The notes: generated by a model from the sequence alone, not told the origin. A stretch of 64,000 nucleotides of DNA from RDYJ01 sp034931405 (GCF_034931405.1 NZ_JAYGHA010000017.1:65988-129987); one strand, 5' to 3'; shown: positions 50,967 through 60,024, numbered from the stretch's first letter. Translations and numbers: made by a program.

Positions 50967-50994
50967 TGTTCCCTGTTCCCTGTTCCCTGTTCCC
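50967..50994. repeat. STRR, tgttccc x4
   Basis: Four perfect heptamers between two toxin remnants. The same tgttccc unit occurs twice near 15480-15500. Confidence 0.85.
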
Positions 50995-51033
50995 TCTCTC
51001 AACGAGTGAATTTAATTTTGTCCGACTACTTAC

Positions 51034-51207
51034 AATAAATCCATCAATCCTTCTAAAGCTGCCACAGATGCAATACATATTGCACTAGCTACAATTCATG
51101 GTATAGACTATCTGTTAACATGGAATTGTAAACATATTGCCAACGCACAGATTCAGAAAAAATTGGCTCAAATCAGTAATTATAGAATAAGCAATATAAT
51201 GAAATGA
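51034..51207 (+). pseudogene. C-terminal remnant of a PIN-domain toxin
   Basis: The frame reads NPSKAATDAIHIALATIHGI followed by DYLLTWNCKHIANAQIQKKL and ends at TGA 51205-51207. DAIHIALA and LLTWNCKHIANA are the third and fourth acidic/neutral PIN motifs of a distinct family. No N-terminal half or start codon is upstream, only STRR and the ParE-like fragment. Confidence 0.75.
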
Positions 51208-51401
51208 TAGATATGTATGTCAGCTAAATATGTTTTTCATGGAGTGCTTTCTGCTCCACTTCGTCACAGTCCAATTAATCAAAGAGGAAACTTGCAAAAG
51301 AACTTGGGAGTTATCTTTTCAACTTAATTCAGGGTTTGATGAATACTTAATTCTTTTTTTGCTCTTGGTACTTGAGAACCAGTCAAATCCTCCAAAAATG
51401 T

Positions 51402-51429
51402 ATCCCCGACTTCTTCAAAAATCGGGGAT
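51402..51429. terminator. Dispersed palindrome, copy 4, downstream of htrA-like gene
   Basis: atccccga (51402-51409) pairs with tcggggat (51422-51429) around acttcttcaaaa. It is a worn copy of the 480-512 family, 8 bp after the end of the Deg protease gene (minus strand), where it may end transcription. Confidence 0.6.
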
Positions 51430-51436
51430 TTGGATA

Positions 51437-52636
51437 TTAAGAAATATCCTTCAATTCAGCAGTACGAACTGAAAGCACCTGAGTTTGATTTCCTCTTTGG
51501 ACTTTCACCTGCAATATTTCACCCAAACGACTATCTTCTACAACTCCTTGCAATTGTTCAGCAGCAGTAATTGGTTTATTATCAATCTGCACAATGACAT
51601 CACCGCGACGGATACCCGCAGTTGCAGCAGGAGAATTGGGTACAACTCGCATCACTAAAACACCGTTAACTTCGGGTAATTGAATTGCAGAATTAGGATC
51701 AGAATTATTTTGTCTGGCTAATTGGGGTGTTAAAGTTACCATTTGTACCCCTAAATATGGGTGAATAACTTTACCATCACGTTGCAGTTGTGCCGCGATC
51801 GCTTTTGCTTTATCAATAGGAATAGCAAACCCAATTCCCATCGCATCTGCACGAATAGCGGTATTAATGCCAATCACCTCACCTTGAGCATTTAACAATG
51901 GACCACCGGAGTTACCAGGGTTAATAGCTGCGTCAGTTTGAATGAAATCTAAACGCTTATCACTAATTCCCACCTGGGCGCTAGAACGTTTTAAAGTGCT
52001 GACAATACCCAAAGTGACAGTATTATCAAATCCTAACGGATTACCAACAGCGATCGCCCAATCTCCCACCTGCACATGATTAGAAGAACCCAAAGGTGCA
52101 ACAGGTAAATCATCACCAGCATTTATTTTGACTACTGCCAAATCCGTAACTTCATCAATACCTTTGACTTTACCTTTAAAAGTGCGACCATCTTTCAACC
52201 GTACAGTCACCTTATCAGCTTGATCAACAACATGAGCATTAGTCAGAATAATCCCACTTTTATCCAGAATAAAACCAGAACCTAAACCGCGTAATTGTTC
52301 AGTTGGTGACTGTTGGGGGAAAGCATCACCAAAAAACCGCCGCAAAAACGGATCTTCCATAATTGGATCAACAGGACGAGTAATGGTTTTTTCTGTATCA
52401 ATTCTGACCACAGCAGATCCGACACGGTTCACCGCTGCTGTCACAAAGCTACTGCTACCAATAGCACCAACAGCAGGAGATGGTTTTTGAGCAACTACGT
52501 TATTCGGTGCAGGTTCAGCTTGAGAAGGTAAAACCTGCAAACAAGAAGCTGTTAGCAACACTCCCATGACAATCGCTAAAACATGGGTACTCAGTTGGCG
52601 GATAGACTGGGGTATTTGGGAAATTCGCATAATCAT
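51437..52636 (-). CDS. Deg/HtrA-type S1C serine protease
   Basis: 399 residues. An N-terminal hydrophobic signal or anchor (HVLAIVMGVLLTASC, with a possible lipobox) precedes the trypsin-like domain with H135 (LTNAHVVD), D165 (TDLAVVKI) and S243 (GNSGGPLL). One PDZ domain follows (about 285-390; GVLVMRVVPNSPAATAGIRRGDVIVQ). This is the HhoA/HhoB/HtrA class of periplasmic or lumenal quality-control proteases. Alternative start at the third residue (ATG). Followed by a hairpin. Confidence 0.95.
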   Translation of the reverse strand: MIMRISQIPQSIRQLSTHVLAIVMGVLLTASCLQVLPSQAEPAPNNVVAQKPSPAVGAIGSSSFVTAAVNRVGSAVVRIDTEKTITRPVDPIMEDPFLRRFFGDAFPQQSPTEQLRGLGSGFILDKSGIILTNAHVVDQADKVTVRLKDGRTFKGKVKGIDEVTDLAVVKINAGDDLPVAPLGSSNHVQVGDWAIAVGNPLGFDNTVTLGIVSTLKRSSAQVGISDKRLDFIQTDAAINPGNSGGPLLNAQGEVIGINTAIRADAMGIGFAIPIDKAKAIAAQLQRDGKVIHPYLGVQMVTLTPQLARQNNSDPNSAIQLPEVNGVLVMRVVPNSPAATAGIRRGDVIVQIDNKPITAAEQLQGVVEDSRLGEILQVKVQRGNQTQVLSVRTAELKDIS

Positions 52637-52874
52637 AACCTAAATTTAGAAGCCTTAACTAGTTCGGTTTTTCCACCAAAATAATCAAAAACCGAAAAAT
52701 CAAAAATATCCCAAAAATGACGAGAAAATGAAGTAAAATCCTCGGTCTTTCTTCTTTCTCTGTATTTTCTGTGACTCTGTGGTTTGTTTATTTTTTAGAA
52801 ATCCTAAAATCTGAAATCTACAATCTCAAATCCTTCTAGGCTAGGATTTAATTATACCAAACCCTAAATGACCC

Positions 52875-53276
52875 ATGAATGGATCAAACCGATTAGTTGA
52901 AGAATCCTTGGCTTCATCTGAGCAAGCAGAACATACACACCATCACCATTCAGATCACGAACATACAGATCATAATCCAGCAGCAGTCGAATCAGTTCAT
53001 CCTCATGTTCATAGCGAAGAATCATTAAGGCGAATTGTTAACCGATTATCTCGCATAGAGGGACATATTCGGGGAGTTAAGACAATGGTACAGCAAAATA
53101 CCCCTTGTCCTGATGTATTATTGCAAATTGCGGCTGTCAGAGGTGCATTAGACAAAGTAGCACGGATAGTTTTGGATGAACATTTAACAGAATGTATTGC
53201 TAGAGCTTCAGAGAATGGCAATATTGACGCAGAAATTCAACAACTCAAAGCCGCTTTAGATAGGTTTTTACCGTAG
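52875..53276 (+). CDS. CsoR/RcnR-family metal-sensing repressor (InrS-like)
   Basis: 133 residues. The DUF156 core has LSRIEGHIRGVKTMV and metal-ligand candidates C78 (NTPCPD), H103 and C107 (DEHLTEC), as in CsoR, RcnR and the cyanobacterial nickel sensor InrS. The His-rich N-terminus (HTHHHHSDHEHTDH, about residues 20-33) is typical of InrS-like nickel sensing, although copper or cobalt cannot be ruled out. No efflux gene is adjacent, so the target operon must be elsewhere. Divergent from the protease gene. Confidence 0.9.
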   Translation: MNGSNRLVEESLASSEQAEHTHHHHSDHEHTDHNPAAVESVHPHVHSEESLRRIVNRLSRIEGHIRGVKTMVQQNTPCPDVLLQIAAVRGALDKVARIVLDEHLTECIARASENGNIDAEIQQLKAALDRFLP

Positions 53277-53327
53277 TTGAATTGTCAAAACAGCAGTCAG
53301 CTGATCGAGCTTCTGTATTTGTAGCCG

Positions 53328-54410
53328 TTAAATCTGTTGTTCTGGAATAGTACGGATACGGTTCATTTGATTTAAAGCATACTTAGCCGTTTCCTGTACC
53401 GCTGGATCTGGATCTTCCATTGCATGAAGCACAATCTTACTCATCTGCGCCATTGTGTCATAAATACGCAATAAATCACGGATTGCATTTTGTCTGACTT
53501 GAGGATTTTCATCTTGCATAGATATTGCTAAAGCGCGGTTCACGGGTTTGAGAGTGCGAGTCCCAATTTCTGCCAAGGCTGATAAAATTAAGCTTTGCTG
53601 TTGCGAATCTGCATCAATCATCAAGTCTACTAAAGGTTGAACTGCTCGTGAATCCCCTTGTTGAGCTATATTCCAAATTGCTTTTCTTTGCTGTGTCAAA
53701 TCCGCACTACGCAAGTCTGCCATAAATACCTCAAACGCATTGAGTGGAGGGACAACCAATGTTTTTTCAACAGGTAATATTTCAGTAGAAACTGGTGATG
53801 GTATTTGAGATGCCGGGTTGAGAAAAAATTGCGGACTTTTTTGAGCAGATGGACTTAACAGATTCTGCTCAGAAGTTCCAGCTTCTAACGCTGGTTTCTT
53901 ATTAACTATACTTTGTGCAGCATAGAAAAATGCACTCAAACTACCAATAACACTAAAACTAATTAATTTCCACCAAACATCATTTCCCGACTGTGATTGT
54001 GTGCTTTTGTCTTTTTCCTCTGTCAAAGTAGCATTAGTATTACATTTAATTTTTCCAGACAACACTTCTTGAAGATGCTTTCTAGTAGCCCAATCTGCAA
54101 CACCATCTGCTCTTTGTAAACCTTGTTCTTGCTGAAATCGAGTCACAGTATTTTGGAAACTAGGGCTATATACTCCATCTATTGAACCATTGTAATAACC
54201 TAAAGCTTTCAATTGGACTTGCACTACTTCTACTTCTCTACCTTGAACACTTGAATCAATTACTGTTGGCTGGATAGCAGTTTCCTTAACTGTGGCAGTT
54301 AGAGCGCGATTTGGATATAAACCAAGGCACAAAAAAGAGGATAATATCAAGAAGTAATTGGTAATTGATAATTGGTATTTAATAATTGAAAATTGCTTGT
54401 GATCCCTCAT
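53328..54410 (-). CDS. Peptidoglycan-binding and HEAT-repeat protein
   Basis: 360 residues from ATG 54410 (the frame extends to 54425). An N-terminal hydrophobic segment (about 17-32) looks like a signal. A PG_binding_1 domain (QVQLKALGYYNGSIDGVYSP, about 70-115) is followed by a second membrane-like segment near 150 and HEAT/PBS-type repeats (about 240-350; LQQRKAIWNIAQQGDSRAV, QNAIRDLLRIYD). Such repeats usually bind proteins. It may link cell wall to an interaction partner. Function unknown. Confidence 0.82.
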   Translation of the reverse strand: MRDHKQFSIIKYQLSITNYFLILSSFLCLGLYPNRALTATVKETAIQPTVIDSSVQGREVEVVQVQLKALGYYNGSIDGVYSPSFQNTVTRFQQEQGLQRADGVADWATRKHLQEVLSGKIKCNTNATLTEEKDKSTQSQSGNDVWWKLISFSVIGSLSAFFYAAQSIVNKKPALEAGTSEQNLLSPSAQKSPQFFLNPASQIPSPVSTEILPVEKTLVVPPLNAFEVFMADLRSADLTQQRKAIWNIAQQGDSRAVQPLVDLMIDADSQQQSLILSALAEIGTRTLKPVNRALAISMQDENPQVRQNAIRDLLRIYDTMAQMSKIVLHAMEDPDPAVQETAKYALNQMNRIRTIPEQQI

Positions 54411-54463
54411 GTTCCTGATCTCCAACTGATTAAGTTAGGGTAAAATTTCTGGTTTAGATATTT

Positions 54464-55486
54464 TTACAGTCTCTTAGTTATAGATGCTTCTAAAACTGGT
54501 TTTGGCTGAGTAGTTTTTTCACTAATAGTAACTTTTTGATTTTGCCCTGCTAAGTTTTCCCGTTGGTTGATTAAATAAATACTAATTAAAGTCAGGAGAA
54601 CTCCTACCCATTGCATGGGAGTGAGAACTTCTGAGAGAAAAATATGACCAAATATCAACGCAAAAACAGGTGTGAGAAAGGTGAGAGAGCTTAAACTGGT
54701 CAGATTACCACTAGCAGCAAAATAGAAGAATAAACCATAAGCGATCGCACTACCAAATATAGTTGCATAACTTAAAGCTAACCAGTCAGATACTACCAAA
54801 TTTTGCCACTGTTCCCCTTCTACAAATGCAGAAAGTCCCCACAACGGCAAACTGCCTAAAATTATATGCCATCCTGTAGCTGTTACCGGATCAGCATACC
54901 GACAAACAAACCGAATCATCACAGTTCCCACAGCCATTGATAAAGCTGCTAGTAACATCAACCATTCTCCACTGGCAAATAATTGTTGCCAATTATCGGT
55001 GGTAATTTTTACACCTGAGTCGAGAAGATGAAAAATCCACTCTTCCGGTAAGCCAATTAAACTAATACCTGCTACCCCCAATCCTAACCCCAACCATCCC
55101 CAGATACCAATATGTTCTTGAAATAACCACAGGGACAGTAAAGCTACTGCTAAAGGTTGGGAGTCAATCATCACAGAACCTAACCCCGCACTGGTTCTTA
55201 CTAACCCCTCTGCTAAAAAGCCTTGAAACAGCGTACCATCAACTAGGGCAAATATTGTAATCCATAACCATGCTAACCATCCTTTCGGTTGGGGTTTACC
55301 CATAAATGCCCCAGCAATAAGGATTAACACCCCCGCAGGTAATAATCGCACCCCTGCCATAAATAAAGGTGTGGTATGAGGTATTACCCCTTTCATCGCT
55401 ACCATTGCTGTACCCCAGAGGAAAAAAGGGGCAATTAATAGTAGGGAAGCACCGGTAGATTTTGATCCTCTAAGTTGCAGTTGCAT
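54464..55486 (-). CDS. EamA-family (DMT) transporter
   Basis: 340 residues with ten hydrophobic segments in two EamA halves (about 15-140 and 170-305). Conserved features include LLIAPFFLWGTAMVAMKG at the start, MAGVRLLPAGVL, and SLTFLTPVFALIFGHIFLSE in the second half. Drug/metabolite transporters move metabolites or amino acids, and the substrate here is not predictable. Polar C-terminal tail of about 35 residues. Plasma membrane. Confidence 0.92.
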   Translation of the reverse strand: MQLQLRGSKSTGASLLLIAPFFLWGTAMVAMKGVIPHTTPLFMAGVRLLPAGVLILIAGAFMGKPQPKGWLAWLWITIFALVDGTLFQGFLAEGLVRTSAGLGSVMIDSQPLAVALLSLWLFQEHIGIWGWLGLGLGVAGISLIGLPEEWIFHLLDSGVKITTDNWQQLFASGEWLMLLAALSMAVGTVMIRFVCRYADPVTATGWHIILGSLPLWGLSAFVEGEQWQNLVVSDWLALSYATIFGSAIAYGLFFYFAASGNLTSLSSLTFLTPVFALIFGHIFLSEVLTPMQWVGVLLTLISIYLINQRENLAGQNQKVTISEKTTQPKPVLEASITKRL

Positions 55487-55575
55487 GAGTTGGTTATGGT
55501 CTTTGGTAGATGGGTAGAAATATTACTTTACCTAATTTTACAGAATCATTTACTTTTGTGTTCATGTAAAATCTC

Positions 55576-55640
55576 GGAAATGTTGGGTTTCATTCTATTG
55601 CTTCGCGAACGTGAAAGTTCCACAACCCAACCTACGGATT
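55576..55640. repeat. tgttgggtttc/acaacccaacctac inverted repeat
   Basis: A ~65-bp imperfect palindrome with gttgggtt and aacccaac arms about 45 bp apart and a tcgcgaacgtga core. This is a common cyanobacterial dispersed element that lies between the transporter and queF. Confidence 0.55.
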
Positions 55641-55688
55641 ATAGGGTTTTAAAAGTATACTTTAACCCATCTACTGAAAATTCTATCG

Positions 55689-56117
55689 TTAAAAAATCTC
55701 TTCTTGTTCTTTTTTATGTTTTACTTCCACAACAGTATGCACATTTCCACGGGGAGTAAAATCAGCTTTTACCGTAGCTTCTAAAGGATCACAAGCAGCC
55801 ACAAAATCATCTAAAATTTGGTTTGCTGACTCTTCGTGAGAGATATATCGTTCGCGATAACTATTAATATAAAGCTTCAAAGCCTTCAACTCTACAACTC
55901 GTTCATTAGGTATGTAGGAAATATAAATAGTTGCAAAATCAGGATAACCGGAAAACGGACATTTACAGGTAAATTCTGGCAAACTAATATCAATATTATA
56001 ACGCCGACCCACACGCGGATTAGGAAATGTAATCAGTTTTCCTTCTTGTATTTCCCTTTCCCCGTATTTCATTTCTTGACTTGTTGCTGTTACAGTCTCA
56101 GGTAAAGAATGACTCAT
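55689..56117 (-). CDS. queF: preQ1 synthase (NADPH-dependent 7-cyano-7-deazaguanine reductase)
   Basis: 142 residues from ATG 56117 (the frame extends to 56150, but MSHSLPET is the usual start). The catalytic region TCKCPFSGYPDFATIYISYIP has Cys53 and Asp60, followed by VELKALKLYINSYRERYISHE with the conserved Glu. Unimodular type I (YkvM-like) QueF reduces preQ0 to preQ1, for queuosine in tRNA. No preQ1 riboswitch visible upstream. Monocistronic. Confidence 0.95.
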   Translation of the reverse strand: MSHSLPETVTATSQEMKYGEREIQEGKLITFPNPRVGRRYNIDISLPEFTCKCPFSGYPDFATIYISYIPNERVVELKALKLYINSYRERYISHEESANQILDDFVAACDPLEATVKADFTPRGNVHTVVEVKHKKEQEEIF

Positions 56118-56164
56118 AAAATTTTCTTGAAAAATGCAGAGATTCATCAATACTAATTTAACAC

Positions 56165-56572
56165 TTAAAATTCACTGCTGCTCTTTTCCCAATCTGGACA
56201 ACTCACATCATCCCAACCGCTAGGGTGCATACCACAAACTAACAAGTTACCACCATAAACATGACCATGATAGTTATTACATCCTATACAAGCAGGATTT
56301 TGTTCAGTGGTTGCTTCAACTTGATACGGAAAACCCGGATCGATATCCGTTGTTATGTCTTCTAATTCCCAGTATATTTCCAAAAGCGGTTCCGCTAATT
56401 CTTGTAAATACTGGTCAATGTCAGCAGCAATATTATTTTGTACCTGCTCGGTAATATCTTCTGTTAGCTCAAAAAATGCATCTACCATGTCATTCATTCC
56501 TTGGAAGAAGCTTTCTACTTCATCAGCAACAGTTTCGATAATGTCAATCAAGTCTTTTTGCCACGGTTCCAT
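56165..56572 (-). CDS. Conserved cyanobacterial protein with Cys-rich tail
   Basis: 135 residues from ATG 56572 (MEPWQKDLIDIIE); a further N-terminal extension to 56611 is possible. The first 90 residues are an acidic helical coil (ETVADEVESFFQGMNDMVDA, repeated aromatic/acidic pattern). The end has four Cys (NPACIGCNNYHGHVYGG, LVCGMHPSGW, VSCPDW) that resemble a small metal or Fe-S binding module. Function unknown. It is 47 bp from queF. Confidence 0.75.
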   Translation of the reverse strand: MEPWQKDLIDIIETVADEVESFFQGMNDMVDAFFELTEDITEQVQNNIAADIDQYLQELAEPLLEIYWELEDITTDIDPGFPYQVEATTEQNPACIGCNNYHGHVYGGNLLVCGMHPSGWDDVSCPDWEKSSSEF

Positions 56573-56731
56573 AAGCTTAACTGTCTTACTGCCTACAACA
56601 TAACGCTTCACCTTAACTGGTTGTCAGTGCTAAACTGCACGATGAGCAATGCACATTCAACCAGTATTTAGATATAGCGTCATTCCCACAATCACAACCT
56701 TAGCCAATCATTAACAGTAAAAAACTGGTTT

Positions 56732-57115
56732 TTACTGATCTTGCTTCAGTTGCTGTAATTTTTCTTGTAATTCTTGAACTTGCTGACGTAAGTGATTTAC
56801 GTTTTCTTTTGGTGCTTCTTTTACAGATGGTTCTTCATCTACCTCCAAAATTTCGATGCGACGAGGTTCAGAAGGGGCTGTTTTTTCAGAAGTTTCACCA
56901 GATGCTGGATGCTGCTGGGCTTGCTTCATCATGTCTTCTACGAAACGACGAGCTTCTTCGGTGTTCATTTCACCTTTAGCCACCATTTCATCAGCTAGTT
57001 TTTGGACTTGCGATCGCAGTTCGGCTAATTTCCCCCCTGCTTTCTCACCAGCGTAAGAAGCCAAGCCTACACCAAGGTAAAAAGCTTTTTGAACAATATC
57101 TCCAAAACCAGGCAT
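56732..57115 (-). CDS. Phasin-like coiled-coil protein
   Basis: 127 residues. DIVQKAFYLGVGLASYAGEK is an amphipathic helix of the phasin/PhaF-like (granule-associated) type, continued by RSQVQKLADEMVAKGEMNTE; the C-terminal 30 residues (LRQQVQELQEKLQQLKQDQ) form a coiled coil. A proline-rich, acidic linker separates them. Possibly a surface protein of PHB granules or a general membrane-interacting protein; unproven. Next to the SRP RNA gene on the same strand. Confidence 0.65.
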   Translation of the reverse strand: MPGFGDIVQKAFYLGVGLASYAGEKAGGKLAELRSQVQKLADEMVAKGEMNTEEARRFVEDMMKQAQQHPASGETSEKTAPSEPRRIEILEVDEEPSVKEAPKENVNHLRQQVQELQEKLQQLKQDQ

Positions 57116-57139
57116 TGCTGCAAAGCACTCCTAAAAATA

Positions 57140-57233
57140 GGGCGACCCGGAGACTACGCCTATCACAAGCATCCCGTATTGCTGCTACCTTCCGGTCCTG
57201 ACAAAGTTTGGGCGTTGAAATCGCATAGATCCA
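57140..57233 (-). ncRNA. ffs: Signal recognition particle RNA (small, bacterial 4.5S-type)
   Basis: On the minus strand the conserved SRP domain IV is clear: a GTCAGGACCGGAAGG loop side followed by AGCAGCA. The flanks pair (GGCGT with ACGCC-like arms) and the 3' end is at CGGGTCGCCC, followed by TATTTTTAG. About 94 nt; ends are approximate. The RNA partners Ffh in targeting membrane proteins. Lies between YciI and the phasin-like gene on the same strand. Confidence 0.9.
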
Positions 57234-57274
57234 GGTCTGAAATCATCATAACATGAAAATTCCATAATTGTGTG

Positions 57275-57541
57275 TCATTCGACAACAATTCTCCATTCGT
57301 AAATTTGATAACTCACACAACCGTTGACTACCAAGGGATCAGCAGCAACTATCGCCTGCGCTTCATCCATTGACGCTGCCTCAAACAGCATCATACCCCC
57401 TCCCCTTTGCGCCCAATAGCCGGTTTTGGCCTTGTGTCCTTTATCTATCAAGTTCTTTACATAGTCTGTATGGGCGGGTACATATTGATCAAAGATGGAT
57501 TTATCCACTTGACCTGTTTCAATCTTTACAAACCAAGGCAT
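57275..57541 (-). CDS. YciI-family protein
   Basis: 88 residues, full-length for this dimeric alpha/beta barrel fold. VPAHTDYVKNLIDKGHKAKT carries the conserved His/Asp pair (H24, D26), and LFEAASMDEAQAIVAADPLV is the characteristic second half. Reported members include dehalogenases, but most are of unknown activity. Small cytosolic protein. Followed by ffs. Confidence 0.92.
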   Translation of the reverse strand: MPWFVKIETGQVDKSIFDQYVPAHTDYVKNLIDKGHKAKTGYWAQRGGGMMLFEAASMDEAQAIVAADPLVVNGCVSYQIYEWRIVVE

Positions 57542-57613
57542 ATCAATTTGAGATTTTTGATTTGGGATTGAGAATAAAATATCATATTGGGGATTGGGGA
57601 TTGGGGATTGGTA

Positions 57614-57643
57614 TTAGAATTAGAATTAGAATTAGAATTAGAA
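57614..57643. repeat. Hexamer STRR, ttagaa x5
   Basis: Five perfect ttagaa units follow a short ggggatt-type STRR (57588-57610). They lie just upstream of the 2'-5' RNA ligase-like gene. Confidence 0.85.
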
Positions 57644-57671
57644 TTTGTTATTTTTTCTGTTCCCTGAAATT

Positions 57672-58220
57672 ATGAATCGCTTTTTTATTGCTATTCTTCC
57701 ACCCCAGAATATCCAGGACTACGCCAACAAAATCAAACAACACTTTTTTGATAATTATGCAAGTCGTGGCGCTCAAAATTCTCCCCCACATATTACTCTA
57801 AAACCCCCTTTTTTGCTAGAACAAGAGCAAGTATCAATTTTAGAAATATTCTTAGTAAATTTCGCTCAGAATCAAAATTCTTTACCCATTACCATTGATG
57901 GTTTTGCAGCTTTTTTACCTCGTGTTGTATATATGAATGTCATCAAAAATCAAGCACTTTTAAAATTACAATCAGATTTAATTAATGATGTAGAAAATAA
58001 TTTAGGAATAAAAGATAAAGGGGCAAACAATCATACTTTCACACCTCATTTAACTGTAGCCAGGAAGGATTTAAAAAAGTCCGATTTTTATAAAGCTTGG
58101 GATGATTTTAAAGAACGTCAGGTATATTTTGAATTTGTGGCTGATAATATTACTTTATTGCTGAATGATGGGAAAAAGTGGAATGTGAAATCAGAGTTTT
58201 CTTTGTTATCTAATTTCTAA
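57672..58220 (+). CDS. 2'-5' RNA ligase/phosphoesterase family protein
   Basis: 182 residues from ATG 57672 (the frame is open back to 57645 but the upstream portion lies in the STRR flank). The two HxT motifs of the 2H phosphoesterase superfamily are H40-I-T42 (PPHITLKPPF) and H126-L-T128 (TPHLTVAR). Likely RNA 2'-5' ligase or cyclic phosphodiesterase activity; substrate unknown. Convergent with the AAA-Toprim pair (2-bp separation). Confidence 0.93.
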   Translation: MNRFFIAILPPQNIQDYANKIKQHFFDNYASRGAQNSPPHITLKPPFLLEQEQVSILEIFLVNFAQNQNSLPITIDGFAAFLPRVVYMNVIKNQALLKLQSDLINDVENNLGIKDKGANNHTFTPHLTVARKDLKKSDFYKAWDDFKERQVYFEFVADNITLLLNDGKKWNVKSEFSLLSNF

Positions 58221-58221
58221 A

Positions 58222-58773
58222 TTAATCTAACAATGGTAAAATTCTTTGGAATTCTTCACAGGCAGATTTGAGAGAAGGAGGAGCATTATTATCTAAATTA
58301 CCTTGATAACATTGATTGACTAATTTTTCAATGTATGGTTTGCATTCTGACTGCTTTTTAAATTTTGTATATTCTATTTCCTCCTCAACATTTTCATCCT
58401 GGAGATAATGTATCCAAGTTTCAATATTTCTTTTAGGGACAAAAACTGCTATAGCTTCATCAGTTTGACGCTGTGGATGAGAATTTCCTTTGAGTTCATC
58501 ATTTAACTGCTTGAGTCTTTCTTCTACAGTTTTTTTATCAGCATCAATTAAAACAACAAGCATTCCCGCACGCTTATTTTTTTGTCTGCGATATTCTACC
58601 ACTTCTTTAACATATTTTTCCCTGACAAACTGCTCACCTGCACCTTTAGGACAAATTTCAGTGCGGATATTTCTGTCTATAATAAAACCACGCTTTTGCA
58701 AAAAATGAATTGCAAAAACTTCCTGTTGTTTGTCTTCACATAAAATCACAATTTGCACCCTTTTTTGGCTCAT
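58222..58773 (-). CDS. Toprim-like protein, partner of the AAA ATPase
   Basis: 183 residues from ATG 58773, which overlaps the upstream ATPase stop by one base (TAATG). The conserved acidic residues of a Toprim fold are seen: E13 in IVILCEDKQ and D77/D79 in VLIDADKK. A conserved VPKRNIETWIHYL segment follows. Toprim partners of ABC-type ATPases are typical of OLD/Gabija/PARIS-like defence, and this is the split form. Substrate unknown. Confidence 0.7.
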   Translation of the reverse strand: MSQKRVQIVILCEDKQQEVFAIHFLQKRGFIIDRNIRTEICPKGAGEQFVREKYVKEVVEYRRQKNKRAGMLVVLIDADKKTVEERLKQLNDELKGNSHPQRQTDEAIAVFVPKRNIETWIHYLQDENVEEEIEYTKFKKQSECKPYIEKLVNQCYQGNLDNNAPPSLKSACEEFQRILPLLD

Positions 58774-59888
58774 TATAACCATCCTCGTGCAATTAGTTCT
58801 GATATCTTTAGTCCTGCATCATCAGCTTCTTCATTACTAATTTTTCTAACTCTTACAGGTGCATTACTTTGACGTTCAAACCAATAACCAATTGGTGAAG
58901 CTAACAGGTAATTAATACATTCAGGATGATGGGAAATTAACAAAGCTTGTAATTTTCCATCATCACAAAAATCATATAGCTGTCTTAACCAAGGTTGAAT
59001 TTCTGGAAGTGCTAAAAAGTTTTCTGGTTCATCAATACAAAGTGTATAATCTATGGTATGTTCTTCTGATTTCAGAAAGTAAATTAGTGTATACAATATA
59101 ATCAATACTTTTTGTCCATCTGATAATGCACCTAAACGATAATCAATAGTATTTTTAATATCTGTATCTGACGTAAATTTTAATTTCAACCCCACATATT
59201 TTTCCCCTATAGATTCAAATTTAAAACTTCTAAAACCATCCAAAACTTCTTGCAAAACATTGATTAATTCTGCTACCTTTCCCTGATCCTGAGAAATGTA
59301 CTTATACCAAGCAACAAAATTTTCACAATTATAATTCAGGTATTTACTTTCTACACCACCCTGTCCGATTAAAATTGGAACAATTTGTACAATGATGATT
59401 CTTTCTATTCTTTCTGAAAACCAAGTTAATCTTGTATTATCATTTCTTGGTACTAAAGAAAATAAAATAGATTGATATGATAAAAATGGATATTTTGCAC
59501 TTTGAGAATAATCATCTCTTAACAGTATAACTTCACCATTTTCATATTTTAATAGAGGATAGTCATTAAACCATAAATTTTCGTATATGATAGATATTTT
59601 ATTTTGCTGGGCTTCTATTGCTAATTCATATTTATATTTACCACCATTACCATCTATTTCTAATTCATATCTTTGAATCGGTAAAGTTTGCCAACAAGTA
59701 AAATCGAAATAATCAAAAATAGTTTCTAATTTAGCATCACCTAATATAAAAGTTTGTAATTTTCTTAAAACCTCAAAAACCGTTGACTTACCTGAACCAT
59801 TACGACCAAGAAATAGATTAATTGAATCAACATTAAGTTCAAAATTCACCAAACCGCGAAAATTATCAATATAAATACGCTTTAACAT
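58773..59888 (-). CDS. AAA (OLD-like) ATPase, partner of the Toprim protein
   Basis: 371 residues from ATG 59888 (an upstream GTG at 59897 is less likely; GAGGTG precedes this ATG). Walker A GRNGSGKST (about 28-36) is followed by an ABC signature-like LSDGQK and Walker B LCIDEPENFL with a SHHPE H-loop, the AAA_21/OLD-type arrangement. The C-terminal end (KISELIARGWL) resembles such ATPases. The overlap with the Toprim gene implies stoichiometric expression. Inference: a defence or DNA-maintenance complex. Confidence 0.88.
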   Translation of the reverse strand: MLKRIYIDNFRGLVNFELNVDSINLFLGRNGSGKSTVFEVLRKLQTFILGDAKLETIFDYFDFTCWQTLPIQRYELEIDGNGGKYKYELAIEAQQNKISIIYENLWFNDYPLLKYENGEVILLRDDYSQSAKYPFLSYQSILFSLVPRNDNTRLTWFSERIERIIIVQIVPILIGQGGVESKYLNYNCENFVAWYKYISQDQGKVAELINVLQEVLDGFRSFKFESIGEKYVGLKLKFTSDTDIKNTIDYRLGALSDGQKVLIILYTLIYFLKSEEHTIDYTLCIDEPENFLALPEIQPWLRQLYDFCDDGKLQALLISHHPECINYLLASPIGYWFERQSNAPVRVRKISNEEADDAGLKISELIARGWL

Positions 59889-60024
59889 AAAAATCACCTC
59901 TTAACCAACCCCTATCATACAACGCCAATTAATGCTGATATCACCAATAAGTCACCGATCTTGTTCACCACAGCCTGATCACAAGGTAAACTGGTGGAAT
60001 TGACTGATCAAAATTAGTGACCTT

